From: Actinomycetota bacterium | Lineage (GTDB): Bacteria > Actinomycetota > Coriobacteriia > Anaerosomatales > Anaerosomataceae | NCBI GenBank assembly: GCA_009773565.1 | Contig: WSXY01000002.1 | Span: forward strand, 457,463 to 521,462 | Reading direction: 5' to 3' | DNA length: 64,000 nucleotides | Shown here: piece by piece, positions 48,524 through 57,818 of the stretch | How positions within the stretch are numbered: position 1 is the first letter of the stretch | Layout of the letters: each line of letters starts with the position of its first letter | Notes under the pieces: model-generated | Told to the model about the DNA's origin: nothing | The model's database searches: none | Seen by the model: only the letters and a program-made list of their open reading frames with translations | Program-made: the position numbers and the translations under genes

Positions 48524-49786
48524 ATGGCGGACCTCTTCTCGAATGCAGCGGAGCGTTCTCTCGAACAGGGGGCGCCTCTTGCCGCCCGCATGAGACCCCG
48601 GACGCTTGATGAATTCGTTGGACAAAGTGACGTTGTCGGTCCGGGTACCATGTTGCGCAGCGCCATCGAGCTCGACGCGCTTTCCTCACTCATCCTCTAT
48701 GGACCTGCGGGCTGTGGTAAGACGAGCCTTGCGCGCATTATTGCTCGCGTCACAAAGGCGCATTTCGCGGAGATTTCTGCGGTCAATGCAGGAGTCAAGG
48801 ATGTTCGTTCAGCCATCGAGCAGGCTCGCGACCGGCTCGGTCAGACCGGTCGACGGACGATCGTCTTCATCGATGAGATCCACCGTTTCAACAAGTCGCA
48901 GCAAGACGCGCTCTTACACGCCGTTGAGGATCGACTCATCACCCTCATCGGAGCGACCACGGAGAATCCCTTCTTCGAGGTAAACGCGCCCCTTATCAGC
49001 CGATCTCGCGTCGTCATATTGAGCCCTTTGACCGACGACGATATTCGTCATATTGTGCGCTCGGCTGTTGCCGACAAGGAGCGCGGCCTTGCGCGCCCGG
49101 TCGTCCTCACGCCGGCCGCTGAGGACAGAATCGTGCTCAGTTCGGACGGTGATGCCCGCACGGCACTCACATCACTTGAGCTGGCGGCCAGCGTCGCGGT
49201 GGCTGATGATCGCGGCATAGCGACTGTAGAGGTCGACCATGTCGCCGAGGCCACGCAAACGCGGCAACTCACCTACGATAAGACCGGCGATGCACACTAC
49301 GATGTCGTCTCCGCATTCATCAAGTCGATGCGGGGGAGTGATCCGGATGCCGCCGTCTATTGGCTCGCTCGGATGATCAACGGCGGTGAGGACCCCAAGT
49401 TCATCGCGAGAAGGATGCTCATCTTCGCGTCCGAGGATGTCGGTATGGCGGACTCGCAGGCGCTCCTTGTTGCGCATGCGGCGGTCAAGGCAGCCGAGTT
49501 CATTGGCTGGCCGGAGTGTCGCATCAACCTCGCGCATGCGGTGGTCTATCTCGCTCTGGCTCCCAAGTGCAACGCGGCGTATCTGGCAGTCGACGAGGCG
49601 CTCCTCGAGGTTCGTCAGGGGGCCGCACAGGCCGTTCCTGACCACCTGCGGGACCGGCACAGGCCTGGCGCGAAAGAGTACCCCGCGTACAAGTATCCAC
49701 ATGACTATCCGGACGCCCGTCCCGACCAGCAGTATCTGCCCGACGGACTCGTCGATCGCCGTTTCTACCGGCCGCGCACAGGTTAG
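48524..49786 (+). CDS. rarA: Replication-associated recombination protein RarA (MgsA)
   Basis: AAA+ ATPase acting at stalled forks with SSB. 420 residues. Walker A GPAGCGKTSLA, Walker B VFIDEIHRF, GATTENPFFEVN sensor segment and the C-terminal tetramer domain (HAVVYLALAPKCNAAY, PHDYPDA) identify it. ATG two bases after the lipoprotein stop. Confidence 0.95.
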   Translation: MADLFSNAAERSLEQGAPLAARMRPRTLDEFVGQSDVVGPGTMLRSAIELDALSSLILYGPAGCGKTSLARIIARVTKAHFAEISAVNAGVKDVRSAIEQARDRLGQTGRRTIVFIDEIHRFNKSQQDALLHAVEDRLITLIGATTENPFFEVNAPLISRSRVVILSPLTDDDIRHIVRSAVADKERGLARPVVLTPAAEDRIVLSSDGDARTALTSLELAASVAVADDRGIATVEVDHVAEATQTRQLTYDKTGDAHYDVVSAFIKSMRGSDPDAAVYWLARMINGGEDPKFIARRMLIFASEDVGMADSQALLVAHAAVKAAEFIGWPECRINLAHAVVYLALAPKCNAAYLAVDEALLEVRQGAAQAVPDHLRDRHRPGAKEYPAYKYPHDYPDARPDQQYLPDGLVDRRFYRPRTG

Positions 49787-49827
49787 GTCATCCTGACGTT
49801 GATGAGCGCACCGACCGTCGCTCCCTT

Positions 49828-49836
49828 TGCTACACT
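49828..49836 (+). promoter_or_regulatory. Promoter of the sigma factor operon (extended -10)
   Basis: TGC plus TACACT 33 bases before the ATG at 49869. No clear -35. Confidence 0.45.
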
Positions 49837-49868
49837 GAAGCGGTACGCCGGACGCTCTTGGAGGCAGC

Positions 49869-50210
49869 ATGGAAGCGCGTCAGGTACTCGAGACACTGCT
49901 GAGCGTTCTCTCAATCATCTTTGCTGGCGCGGGAATCTACGCGGTGGTCGTATTCATACGCACGCTGCGTCAGGCCCAGCAAACCATGACGGAGGTACGC
50001 GAGCGATTCGTCCCGTTGCTTGAGAAGGCGGATGTGACGGTTGACGCTCTGAATGCAGAACTCCTGCGCGTTGATAACATCATGTCCGACATTGAAGGGG
50101 TATCCGGTGCAGTCAGCTCTGCAACGGACATCATCCGAACACCTGTCGGCGTTGTCGCAGGACTTGGCAGCAGGCTCGCCCATGCGTTCGCACGCGCCCG
50201 CAGGAGCTGA
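49869..50210 (+). CDS. DUF948-like membrane protein
   Basis: 113 residues: one N-terminal membrane segment (about 10-30) and a helical, probably coiled-coil body (QQTMTEVRERFVPLLEKAD...) like YtxG/DUF948 proteins. Function unknown. ATG behind TTGGAGG. Forty bases upstream of the anti-sigma gene. Confidence 0.75.
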   Translation: MEARQVLETLLSVLSIIFAGAGIYAVVVFIRTLRQAQQTMTEVRERFVPLLEKADVTVDALNAELLRVDNIMSDIEGVSGAVSSATDIIRTPVGVVAGLGSRLAHAFARARRS

Positions 50211-50249
50211 GCGCATCACGGGTACGTCCATCGGCCATCCGGAGGAAGC

Positions 50250-50645
50250 ATGTCACCAGATCGAGTAACGCTCACTGTTCCCGCTCGTGGGGAGTACGCG
50301 AAGACCGTGCGAATGACAGCCGCCGAACTCGCAAGCCGGATCGGCATGTCCTACGACGACGTAGATGACGTCAGGATGGCCGCCGAAGAGGCGTTCGTCT
50401 TCGCCTGCTCCCGCGCGGGTTCTGACGGTGAGGTCACTTTCGTCATGGATGTGGGGGACAACGGGCTCACAATAGCCGCCGGCCCGCTTCCTGAGCGCTC
50501 GGAACTCGATGTTGACGAGGAGTCTGGCGACCGATACGCAGCATTCATCCTCGAGGCCGTCTGTGACGAGTTCGAGATTCGCTCGAGCGGTGAGACGTGC
50601 ACGCTTACGCTCGCCAAGTACCTCAGCGTTGCGACAGAGGGGTAA
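50250..50645 (+). CDS. RsbW-like anti-sigma regulator, degenerate ATPase
   Basis: 131 residues with the fold pattern of anti-sigma kinases of the RsbW/SpoIIAB group and placed directly before the sigma gene. The N-box reads AAEEAFVFAC, with Phe where the ATP/Mg-binding Asn should be, and no GxG loop is seen in the second half (AAFILEAVCDEFEIRS). ATP binding and kinase activity are therefore doubtful; it may act by binding alone. ATG with GGAGGAAGC upstream. Confidence 0.75.
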   Translation: MSPDRVTLTVPARGEYAKTVRMTAAELASRIGMSYDDVDDVRMAAEEAFVFACSRAGSDGEVTFVMDVGDNGLTIAAGPLPERSELDVDEESGDRYAAFILEAVCDEFEIRSSGETCTLTLAKYLSVATEG

Positions 50646-50647
50646 CG

Positions 50648-51433
50648 GTGCCCAGAGCATCAAAGAAGGCGGGTCGCAGACTCGTCTGGGATAAGCGTCG
50701 TACGCGGGAGCTGTTCAAGCACTACCGCGAATACAACGACGAAGAATCTCGCGACGAGCTGATCACGATGTACCTGAACCTGGTCAAGTACCTGGCGAGC
50801 CGGTTCCGGAATCGCGGTGAGCCGATCGATGACCTCATCCAGGTGGGTACCATCGGTCTCATCAAGGCCATCGATCGCTTTGACACAGGTCGCGAGGTCG
50901 AGTTCACGACGTACGCCACTCCAACGATCGTCGGGGAGCTCAAGCGCTACTTCCGAGACAAAGGATGGGCAATCAAGGTCCCGCGTCGTCTCCAGGAGCT
51001 ATCCTTCCGCGTGAATCAGGCGGTTGACCAGTTGACGCAGAGGCTGCAGCGCTCGCCGTCGATTCTGGAGATTGCCGACTATCTCGGCGTCACATCCGAG
51101 GAAGTTCTTGAGGCGATGGAGACCTCCGAGGCGTACAACTTCGTTTCGCTTGAAAGCGACCGGAATACGGACGGAGCCGACTCGTTCAGTATTCTCGAGT
51201 ACATCGGTAAAGACGACCAGCTTATTGCGGTCGTGGATGACCGGACGACGCTCTCGGAGGCGCTCAAACACCTCGCGCCGCAGGAGCAACACGTCTTGTA
51301 CCTGCGATTCTTCCAGGGACTCACCCAGACGGAGATCGCCACCAAGATGGAGATCTCGCAGATGCAGGTTTCGCGCCTGCTGCGCAAGACACTCCGTGTT
51401 CTGCGAGAGAATCTCGTTTCGGAAGGAGTCTGA
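50648..51433 (+). CDS. SigB/SigF/SigG-family RNA polymerase sigma factor
   Basis: 261 residues with regions 2 (YLASRFRNRGEPIDDLIQVGTIGLIKAIDRFD), 3 (VPRRLQELSFRVNQAVDQL) and 4 (LAPQEQHVLYLRFFQGLTQTEIA, MQVSRLLR). Alternative sigma for general stress or development. GTG start two bases after the stop of its presumed antagonist. No anti-anti-sigma is in the window. Confidence 0.93.
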   Translation: MPRASKKAGRRLVWDKRRTRELFKHYREYNDEESRDELITMYLNLVKYLASRFRNRGEPIDDLIQVGTIGLIKAIDRFDTGREVEFTTYATPTIVGELKRYFRDKGWAIKVPRRLQELSFRVNQAVDQLTQRLQRSPSILEIADYLGVTSEEVLEAMETSEAYNFVSLESDRNTDGADSFSILEYIGKDDQLIAVVDDRTTLSEALKHLAPQEQHVLYLRFFQGLTQTEIATKMEISQMQVSRLLRKTLRVLRENLVSEGV

Positions 51434-51436
51434 GCC

Positions 51437-52645
51437 GTGCCTGACGCCCGTGCCCGTGAGGATCGTTGGCGGCGTATCTTGATTGTTGCGTGGGCGCTGA
51501 TCGGCATTCTCATTCTTGTGTCCGTCGGGGGCTTTGCGTTGTTGAAGGTCGCGCCTGCGCTTGTGCCGTTCATGCTTGCCATCGTCATCGTGTACCTGTT
51601 TCGCACACCTGTTGCCATGCTCGAACGTCGCGGTCTCAAGCGTGGCCTTGCGGTCGGGATCTGCTACGCCGCAGCCGCCGTCTTCCTGATCATCGCAGGA
51701 CTCTTCATCGTGCCGCCGTTGGTCAGTCAGGTCGGAGAGTTCGTTCAGGCGTTCCCGGCTTACTATGGTCGCGCGTTCACGTTGTGGCAGCAGTTGCAGA
51801 CTCAGTTCAACGCGATCGTCGTTCCTGACTGGGCGAACCAGGCGCTGCTCAATCTGCAGGACACCATCTCAAAGCAGGCGCTCGCTTGGTCGAGCACGAT
51901 TGCCGGTCGAGTCTTCTCGGTCGGAAGCGGCGCTGTATCCTTCCTGTTCAACGGTTTCCTGGCAATCGTCGTCGGATTCTGGATTCTCAAGGATCTCGGC
52001 GCCATCAAGCGTGAGGTCGTCTTGCTCGCGGGTCCGAAGCGAAGGGACGAAGCGTCGGTCATCTCAGCCAAGGTGTCGAATGTTCTTGGAGGTTACCTGC
52101 GCGGTCAGGCCGTTGTTTCGGCCGCGACGGCGGTGCTCGTGACCATCGGTCTGAGCATTTTCGGCGTGCCGTACGCGCTGGTGCTAGGCCTGCTCGCAGG
52201 CGTGCTTAACATCATCCCGTGGTTCGGACCACTTATCGCGGAAGTGATTGCCGCCATCGCGGCGGCGTTCGTCAGCCCGTGGCTTGCGCTCGCGGCGGTG
52301 CTCGTCATCGCAGGATCCCAGCAGCTGACGGACATATTCGTCACCCCCCGGGTCATGTCAGAGCAGGTCGACCTGCATCCGCTGCTCGTGATATTCTCGC
52401 TGCTCGCGGGTAGTGCCCTGGCTGGATTTGTCGGAATGCTACTGGCGATTCCCGTAGCTGCCATTGCCAAGGGTCTCTTTGTGTACTACTTCGAGAAGTG
52501 GACTGACTCGAAGTTGACGACTGAGGAAGGGGCCTTCTTCCGCGAGAAGAAGCTCGATGCCGAATCGGGCGAAGACAATCCGGCATGCGGGTCGGGTTCC
52601 CGGGAGCCGAGCACCAAAGATGCTGACGTTGAGGAGACCGAGTGA
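51437..52645 (+). CDS. AI-2E family transporter (PerM/TqsA-like permease)
   Basis: 402-residue membrane protein with about eight segments. The paired domain pattern and GVLNIIPWFGPLIAEVIAAIAA plus LAIPVAAIAKGLFVYYFE are typical. Substrates of this family are diverse and include Na+/H+ exchange. The C-terminal tail is acidic and disordered. GTG start three bases after sigma; alaS overlaps its stop. Confidence 0.9.
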   Translation: MPDARAREDRWRRILIVAWALIGILILVSVGGFALLKVAPALVPFMLAIVIVYLFRTPVAMLERRGLKRGLAVGICYAAAAVFLIIAGLFIVPPLVSQVGEFVQAFPAYYGRAFTLWQQLQTQFNAIVVPDWANQALLNLQDTISKQALAWSSTIAGRVFSVGSGAVSFLFNGFLAIVVGFWILKDLGAIKREVVLLAGPKRRDEASVISAKVSNVLGGYLRGQAVVSAATAVLVTIGLSIFGVPYALVLGLLAGVLNIIPWFGPLIAEVIAAIAAAFVSPWLALAAVLVIAGSQQLTDIFVTPRVMSEQVDLHPLLVIFSLLAGSALAGFVGMLLAIPVAAIAKGLFVYYFEKWTDSKLTTEEGAFFREKKLDAESGEDNPACGSGSREPSTKDADVEETE

Positions 52646-55269
52646 AGGCTGCTGAGATTCGCGAAAGCTACCTGTCGTTCTTTGAGGGCAAGGGCTGCCA
52701 TCGGCTGCCGTCTTCATCGCTTATCCCGGACGACCCGTCCCTGCTTCTGACGTCTGCAGGTATGGTGCAGTTTAAGCCGGTATTTCTCGGCTTGCGCGAT
52801 CTTGGCTTCACGCGTGCGACAACGTGTCAGAAGTGCGCGCGCACGACGGATATCGACATCATCGGCACGACGGGGCGGCATCATAGCTTCTTCGAGATGC
52901 TTGGCAACTTCAGCTTCGGCGACTACTTCAAGAGTGAGGCGTGCGCCTGGGCGTACGAGTACTCCACACAGGTGCTGAAGCTTGATATCAACCGGCTCTG
53001 GTTCTCGATCTACGAGGACGACGACGAGGCCGAGGCAATCTGGCGCGACGAGGTCGGCGTGCCACAGGATCGCATCGTACGCATGGGCGCGAAGGACAAC
53101 TTCTGGTCAGCAGGACCGACCGGTCCGTGCGGTCCCTGCTCGGAGCTCTACTACGATCAGGGGCCGGAGGTCGGCTGCGGTTCCGCCGACTGTGCGCCGG
53201 GCTGCGACTGCGACCGATTCCTCGAGTATTGGAACCTGGTCTTCATGCAGTACGACCGCGCCGAGGATGGCACGCTCACGCCGCTACCGAAGCAGAACAT
53301 CGACACCGGCATGGGCCTGGAGCGCGTCGCTGCGATCATGCAGGGAGTCCATTCGAACTTCGAGACAGACTCGCTGCGAGGAATCATGCAGTGCGCCGAG
53401 GAGATCACCGGGGCGACATACGGTGTCGACGAGAAGACAGACACATCGCTCCGCATCATCACGGATCACGCTCGTGCTGTGACGTTCCTCATCTCAGACG
53501 GTGTCTTACCGTCAAACGAGGGGCGCGGCTACGTGCTCAGGCGGATTCTTCGCCGTGCCGTCCGACACGGGCGACTCCTCGGTGTGGAGAAGCCTTTCCT
53601 GCAACTGCTCATTGACCAGGTTGTTACTCGCATGGGAGACGCGTATCCCGAGGTCGTCGAGCACCACGATCTGGTGCGTCGTATCGTCGCCAGCGAGGAA
53701 GAGCGGTTTGGCGCGACGTTGCGGCAAGGGCTGGTCTTTCTCGGTGAGGCCATCGACGACACGAAGTCTGGTGGCGGAAGCGTCCTGGACGGAATCATGG
53801 CGTTCGCCCTTCACGACACGTACGGCTTTCCCTACGAGCTCACGGTTGAGATTGCTGCCGAGGCGGGCCTTGAGGTTGATAAGGCTACCTTCGACGTGGA
53901 GATGGCGGCTCAGCGCGATCGCGCCCGAGCTGCAGTCAAAGATGACTCATGGTCAGCCTTCGGTCATGCGTTTGGCGAAGTCGCCAAGCTCATTGGCGGA
54001 GAAGTCGAGTTCGTCGGATATGGTGCGGATGCCGCCGATGCGGTAGTCGTCGGCATCGTTGTTGACGGCGCAACCGTCGAGCGACTTGAGGCGGGCGCCT
54101 CTGGCGATATCGTACTGAATACGACACCGTTCTATGGCGAACAGGGTGGGCAGGTCGGCGACCAGGGTCTGATTGCGCTTGGCGACGCCCGGTTCACCGT
54201 CAGCGATACTCGCATTCCCATGCGCGGGCTCATCTCGCACGCCGGTACGCTTGAGGGTGGTGCGCTCGCAGTCGGAGACAAGGTTCACGCCGCAATCGAC
54301 GTCGAGCGTCGTGAGCGCATCCGTCGCAATCACACGGCTACCCACATCCTGCACTGGGCGCTCAGGAAGGTTCTCGGTGAGCATGTTCACCAGTCCGGCT
54401 CGTTTGTCACGCCGGATCGCCTTCGTTTCGACTTCACGCACTTCGAGGCACCGGATGCGGATCAACTGAGCCGGATCGAGCGACTTGCGAACGCTAAGAT
54501 CATGGAGAACCACCCCGTTCGCAACTACGAGACGTCCCTTGTCACCGCGCGTGAGATGGGTGTGACGGCGCTCTTCGGCGAGAAGTACGGCGAGATCGTA
54601 CGAGTGCTCGAGGTGGGGAACTTCAGCAAGGAACTGTGCGGAGGGACCCACGTCGGCCGGTCGAGTGAGATCGGCATGGTCAAGATCATCTCCGAGGGTA
54701 GCGTCGGGGCGAATCTTCGACGTATCGAGGCGGTCACGTCCTTTGGCGCTCTTGAGTACGTCTATACCGAGGAAGCGCTCATCACCGAGGCTGCTACCAC
54801 GCTGAAATGTCGCCCGGCCGAGGTGTCCGAGAAGGTCGCGGGCCTTGCCCGGCGCCTCAAGGAGACCGAGTCTGCCCTTGCCGAAGCCAAGCGACTCAGA
54901 GGATCAAGCGACCTTGAGAAGTATCTGGCCGGTCGAGTTGATATCGGCTATCCGCTCGTCGTGACCGATGTACCCGATATGGATATGGCGGCGCTTCGCG
55001 ACTTCGTCGACGCACTACGCCAGCACATGGGTGGCGGTGCTGTTGTTGCCGCGTCCGGCAATCAGGGTGGGGGAGCGGTTCTCATCGCTGCGGGCGACGT
55101 CAAAGCGGTTTCAGCCGGTTTTGATGCTGCTGCAATCATCCGGGAGGCCGCGCCGTTCATCGCAGGTCGCGGCGGCGGTAAGCCAGCGATGGCACAGGCC
55201 GGTGGCGACGATGTCGCGGGTATCGGCGCCGCGCTTGCGTCCGCACGCCGACTGCTTGGCGTGGAGTGA
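52642..55269 (+). CDS. alaS: Alanyl-tRNA synthetase
   Basis: 875 residues: class II core (GKGCHRLPSSSLIPDDPSLLLTSAGMVQFKP, RTTDIDIIGTTGRHHSFFEMLGNFSFGDYF), tRNA-binding helices, editing domain with HTATHILHW and CGGTHV, and the C-Ala oligomerization region. GTG start overlapping the upstream stop (GTGA). Confidence 0.97.
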   Translation: MKAAEIRESYLSFFEGKGCHRLPSSSLIPDDPSLLLTSAGMVQFKPVFLGLRDLGFTRATTCQKCARTTDIDIIGTTGRHHSFFEMLGNFSFGDYFKSEACAWAYEYSTQVLKLDINRLWFSIYEDDDEAEAIWRDEVGVPQDRIVRMGAKDNFWSAGPTGPCGPCSELYYDQGPEVGCGSADCAPGCDCDRFLEYWNLVFMQYDRAEDGTLTPLPKQNIDTGMGLERVAAIMQGVHSNFETDSLRGIMQCAEEITGATYGVDEKTDTSLRIITDHARAVTFLISDGVLPSNEGRGYVLRRILRRAVRHGRLLGVEKPFLQLLIDQVVTRMGDAYPEVVEHHDLVRRIVASEEERFGATLRQGLVFLGEAIDDTKSGGGSVLDGIMAFALHDTYGFPYELTVEIAAEAGLEVDKATFDVEMAAQRDRARAAVKDDSWSAFGHAFGEVAKLIGGEVEFVGYGADAADAVVVGIVVDGATVERLEAGASGDIVLNTTPFYGEQGGQVGDQGLIALGDARFTVSDTRIPMRGLISHAGTLEGGALAVGDKVHAAIDVERRERIRRNHTATHILHWALRKVLGEHVHQSGSFVTPDRLRFDFTHFEAPDADQLSRIERLANAKIMENHPVRNYETSLVTAREMGVTALFGEKYGEIVRVLEVGNFSKELCGGTHVGRSSEIGMVKIISEGSVGANLRRIEAVTSFGALEYVYTEEALITEAATTLKCRPAEVSEKVAGLARRLKETESALAEAKRLRGSSDLEKYLAGRVDIGYPLVVTDVPDMDMAALRDFVDALRQHMGGGAVVAASGNQGGGAVLIAAGDVKAVSAGFDAAAIIREAAPFIAGRGGGKPAMAQAGGDDVAGIGAALASARRLLGVE

Positions 55270-55274
55270 CGCGC

Positions 55275-55694
55275 ATGCGACTGCTCGGCCTCGATATCGG
55301 TGAGGCGCGCGTGGGCGTTGCGGTGTCAGACCCCGGTCGTACGATCGCATCACCGGTGGCCGTGCTTGACGGTCGCCGGCTTGTGCGCGACATCGCGCCG
55401 CTCAGGGAGTTGGTCGAGGAGTACGAGGTCGTGGGGCTCGTGGTCGGGCTGCCGCTTGGAATGGGTGGCACGGAAGGTGCACAGGCTTTGCTCGTACGCG
55501 ATATCGCCGCACGTTTTGCTCTGGAGCTCGCCCTACCGGTAGCCTTTTGCGATGAGCGACTGTCTTCCAGGGAGGCGAGCCGAGCCATGTCAGGCGGAGG
55601 CGTGTCATCAAAGCGTCAGCGGGGGCGGCTTGATATGGTTGCTGCCGCACTTATCTTGCAGGCGTACCTTGACGGCCAACGAAGGGCGGACTGA
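55275..55694 (+). CDS. ruvX: RuvX/YqgF family nuclease-fold protein
   Basis: 139 residues with an RNase H-like fold (GLDIGEARVGVAVSDP, VVGLPLGMGG, CDERLSSREA). Needed for 16S pre-rRNA 5' maturation in E. coli, and resolvase activity has been reported in others. ATG at 55275; a GTG at 55266 in the alaS stop is an alternative. The alaS-ruvX-mltG-aroE order is widespread. Confidence 0.93.
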   Translation: MRLLGLDIGEARVGVAVSDPGRTIASPVAVLDGRRLVRDIAPLRELVEEYEVVGLVVGLPLGMGGTEGAQALLVRDIAARFALELALPVAFCDERLSSREASRAMSGGGVSSKRQRGRLDMVAAALILQAYLDGQRRAD

Positions 55695-55696
55695 CG

Positions 55697-56866
55697 ATGG
55701 CCCACAGTGAAGAGGAAGGCAGGGGGCGGCAAAGCTCACCTCGCCCGGCTGCACGCCGCACGGCGCTGCCGACGGTGCTTCCTGATGGTTCGCCAGACGT
55801 TCGGCATTCTTCTGTCGAGGAGTCGGGTACTAAGAGACGTACGATGGGGTTCGTCGTCATCATCGTCGGCTTGATCCTCGCTGTGGGCATCCCTGCGTAC
55901 GGAGTCTGGAATATCCTCTTGCGACCACAGGTGACCGTTGAGGCCGCCGTTCCGGTGCGTATTGTCGTGCCGTCTGGGTCGGACACCAAGACGATTGCCG
56001 AGGTTCTCGCATCCAAAGGCGTCATCGAGAACGCCGCGATGTTCCGATTGCGAGCACGCGTAGACGGCATAGACAGTAAGCTCAGGCCCGGGGAATACGA
56101 CCTGATCACAGGCATGCGTTACAAGAATGTTGTTGCTCGACTCCTATCTGGTCCCTCGCTCGACTACGTTACCGTGACCGTACCGGAGGGTTTCACGGTC
56201 GTACAGATCGCCGAACGCCTTGAGAAGCAGATGGGTATTCCGGCCGTCGAGTTTACCGACCTTGCGATGAAGCAGGCGGCGTCCTTTGCGTCGGGGCATC
56301 CTCTCCTCGGGGGCGTCTCCACTGGCTCTCTGGAGGGCTATCTCTTTCCGAAGACCTATCGCATCGCCAAGGGCAGTACGGCACGCGAGGCCATCGAAAT
56401 GATGTTGGCGCAGTTCGACAAGGAGCTTGCGCAGGTCGACCTAAGCTATGCAGAAAGCAAGGGTCTGAATACGCATGAGGTCGTGACTATCGCATCGATG
56501 ATCGAACGAGAGGCGAGGGTGCCTAAGGAACGACCTATCGTATCTTCGGTCATCTACAATCGACTTTCCAAGAATATGCGTCTCGAAATCGATGCGACCA
56601 TCGAGTACATCTTGCCGGGGACCCGCCCTCGGCTGCTGAATAAGCATCTCAAGATCAACAGCCCATACAATAGCTACATGTACGGGGGTCTTCCTCCAGG
56701 ACCTATCGCCAGCCCGGGTCTTGCGTCGCTTGAGTCAGCTGCGCATCCTGCCGATACCGAGTATCTGTACTACGTGCTGACCAGCACGGATGGATCACAT
56801 ACGTTCACGAAGACGCTCGAGGAATTCCTCATTGCGAAAGAGAAGTCGCGAGAGGTGGTGCCGTAG
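55697..56866 (+). CDS. mltG: Endolytic murein transglycosylase MltG
   Basis: Cleaves nascent glycan strands and ends their polymerization; membrane-anchored. 389 residues with a disordered N-terminal tail, one membrane segment (about 50-70), a LysM-like region and the YceG catalytic part with LEGYLFPKTY and the catalytic Glu in ASMIEREA. ATG at 55697 next to the ruvX stop. Confidence 0.95.
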   Translation: MAHSEEEGRGRQSSPRPAARRTALPTVLPDGSPDVRHSSVEESGTKRRTMGFVVIIVGLILAVGIPAYGVWNILLRPQVTVEAAVPVRIVVPSGSDTKTIAEVLASKGVIENAAMFRLRARVDGIDSKLRPGEYDLITGMRYKNVVARLLSGPSLDYVTVTVPEGFTVVQIAERLEKQMGIPAVEFTDLAMKQAASFASGHPLLGGVSTGSLEGYLFPKTYRIAKGSTAREAIEMMLAQFDKELAQVDLSYAESKGLNTHEVVTIASMIEREARVPKERPIVSSVIYNRLSKNMRLEIDATIEYILPGTRPRLLNKHLKINSPYNSYMYGGLPPGPIASPGLASLESAAHPADTEYLYYVLTSTDGSHTFTKTLEEFLIAKEKSREVVP

Positions 56867-56870
56867 TTCG

Positions 56871-57818
56871 ATGATGGACGAGAATATCGCTGCGATTCGC
56901 GTTCAGGGTGCTCAAAAGACCTTCAAGGCGCCTGGTCGACCGCTGAAGGTGGCGGTCGATGATGTGTCTATTTCTGTCCAGCCGGCAACCATTCATGGCC
57001 TGCTCGGGCCGAACGGTGCGGGCAAGACAACCACGCTCAAGATGCTGATCGGGCTTGTTCGTCCGACCGCAGGTGTGTTCGAGGTGCTTGGTCTCGACTC
57101 AACGAGACCGGGTGGCAGACGCGAGCTTGGATTCCTGCCCGAACAGCCGTATTTTCCGATGAATCTGACCGCCATCCAGGCGATGCGTTTCTACGCGAGG
57201 CTTACGGGTGTCCCCTCAAGGGACATCGATGACGACTCCGCGGCGCTGCTTTCACGCGTGGGCCTTGAGGACGCGGCACGCACTGAGCTCGCCAAGTTCT
57301 CTCGTGGCATGCTACAGCGCCTTGGGATTGCGCAGGCACTATTCGGAAACCCCCGCGTTGTCATTCTGGACGAGCCGGCGTCCGGTCTTGATCCGGTGGG
57401 GCAGCGCGATGTCCGCAATCTCATGCTCGAACTACGGTCAGACGGAGTCACGGTGCTTCTGTCCTCGCATCAGCTCTCAGAAGTGGAAGCGGTGTGCGAC
57501 CGGGTCAGCATAGTGAATCGCGGACGCCTGGCCGCAGAAGGCGACATAAACACATTGCTGAACGTGAGTGGCAAGACTTCAGTTCGTGTGGCAGGGCTTG
57601 AATCGCTTCCCGACGCCGCGTTGGTGCTGGCTGAGGACATCGCTCTCACAGGCGGCATGCTGGTGTTCTCCATTCCGACCGGGGCGACCCGGGCCGTGGT
57701 CGACGCAATCGATGAGTCGGGCGGTACGATCGTCTCCGTCATGCCGAAGCGGGACTCTCTTGAGGACTACTTCTCTCGATTGCTTGCGATGACCTCACGG
57801 GAGGCGATGCCCTCATGA
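56871..57818 (+). CDS. ABC transporter ATP-binding protein (NosF/CcmA-like)
   Basis: 315 residues. Walker A GPNGAGKTT, Q-loop region LPEQPYF, signature KFSRGMLQRL, Walker B VVILDEPASGLDP and the His switch SSHQ are intact. Powers the adjacent ABC-2 permease, with which it overlaps by ATGA. ATG at 56871; another ATG follows directly. Inserted between mltG and aroE. Confidence 0.93.
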   Translation: MMDENIAAIRVQGAQKTFKAPGRPLKVAVDDVSISVQPATIHGLLGPNGAGKTTTLKMLIGLVRPTAGVFEVLGLDSTRPGGRRELGFLPEQPYFPMNLTAIQAMRFYARLTGVPSRDIDDDSAALLSRVGLEDAARTELAKFSRGMLQRLGIAQALFGNPRVVILDEPASGLDPVGQRDVRNLMLELRSDGVTVLLSSHQLSEVEAVCDRVSIVNRGRLAAEGDINTLLNVSGKTSVRVAGLESLPDAALVLAEDIALTGGMLVFSIPTGATRAVVDAIDESGGTIVSVMPKRDSLEDYFSRLLAMTSREAMPS

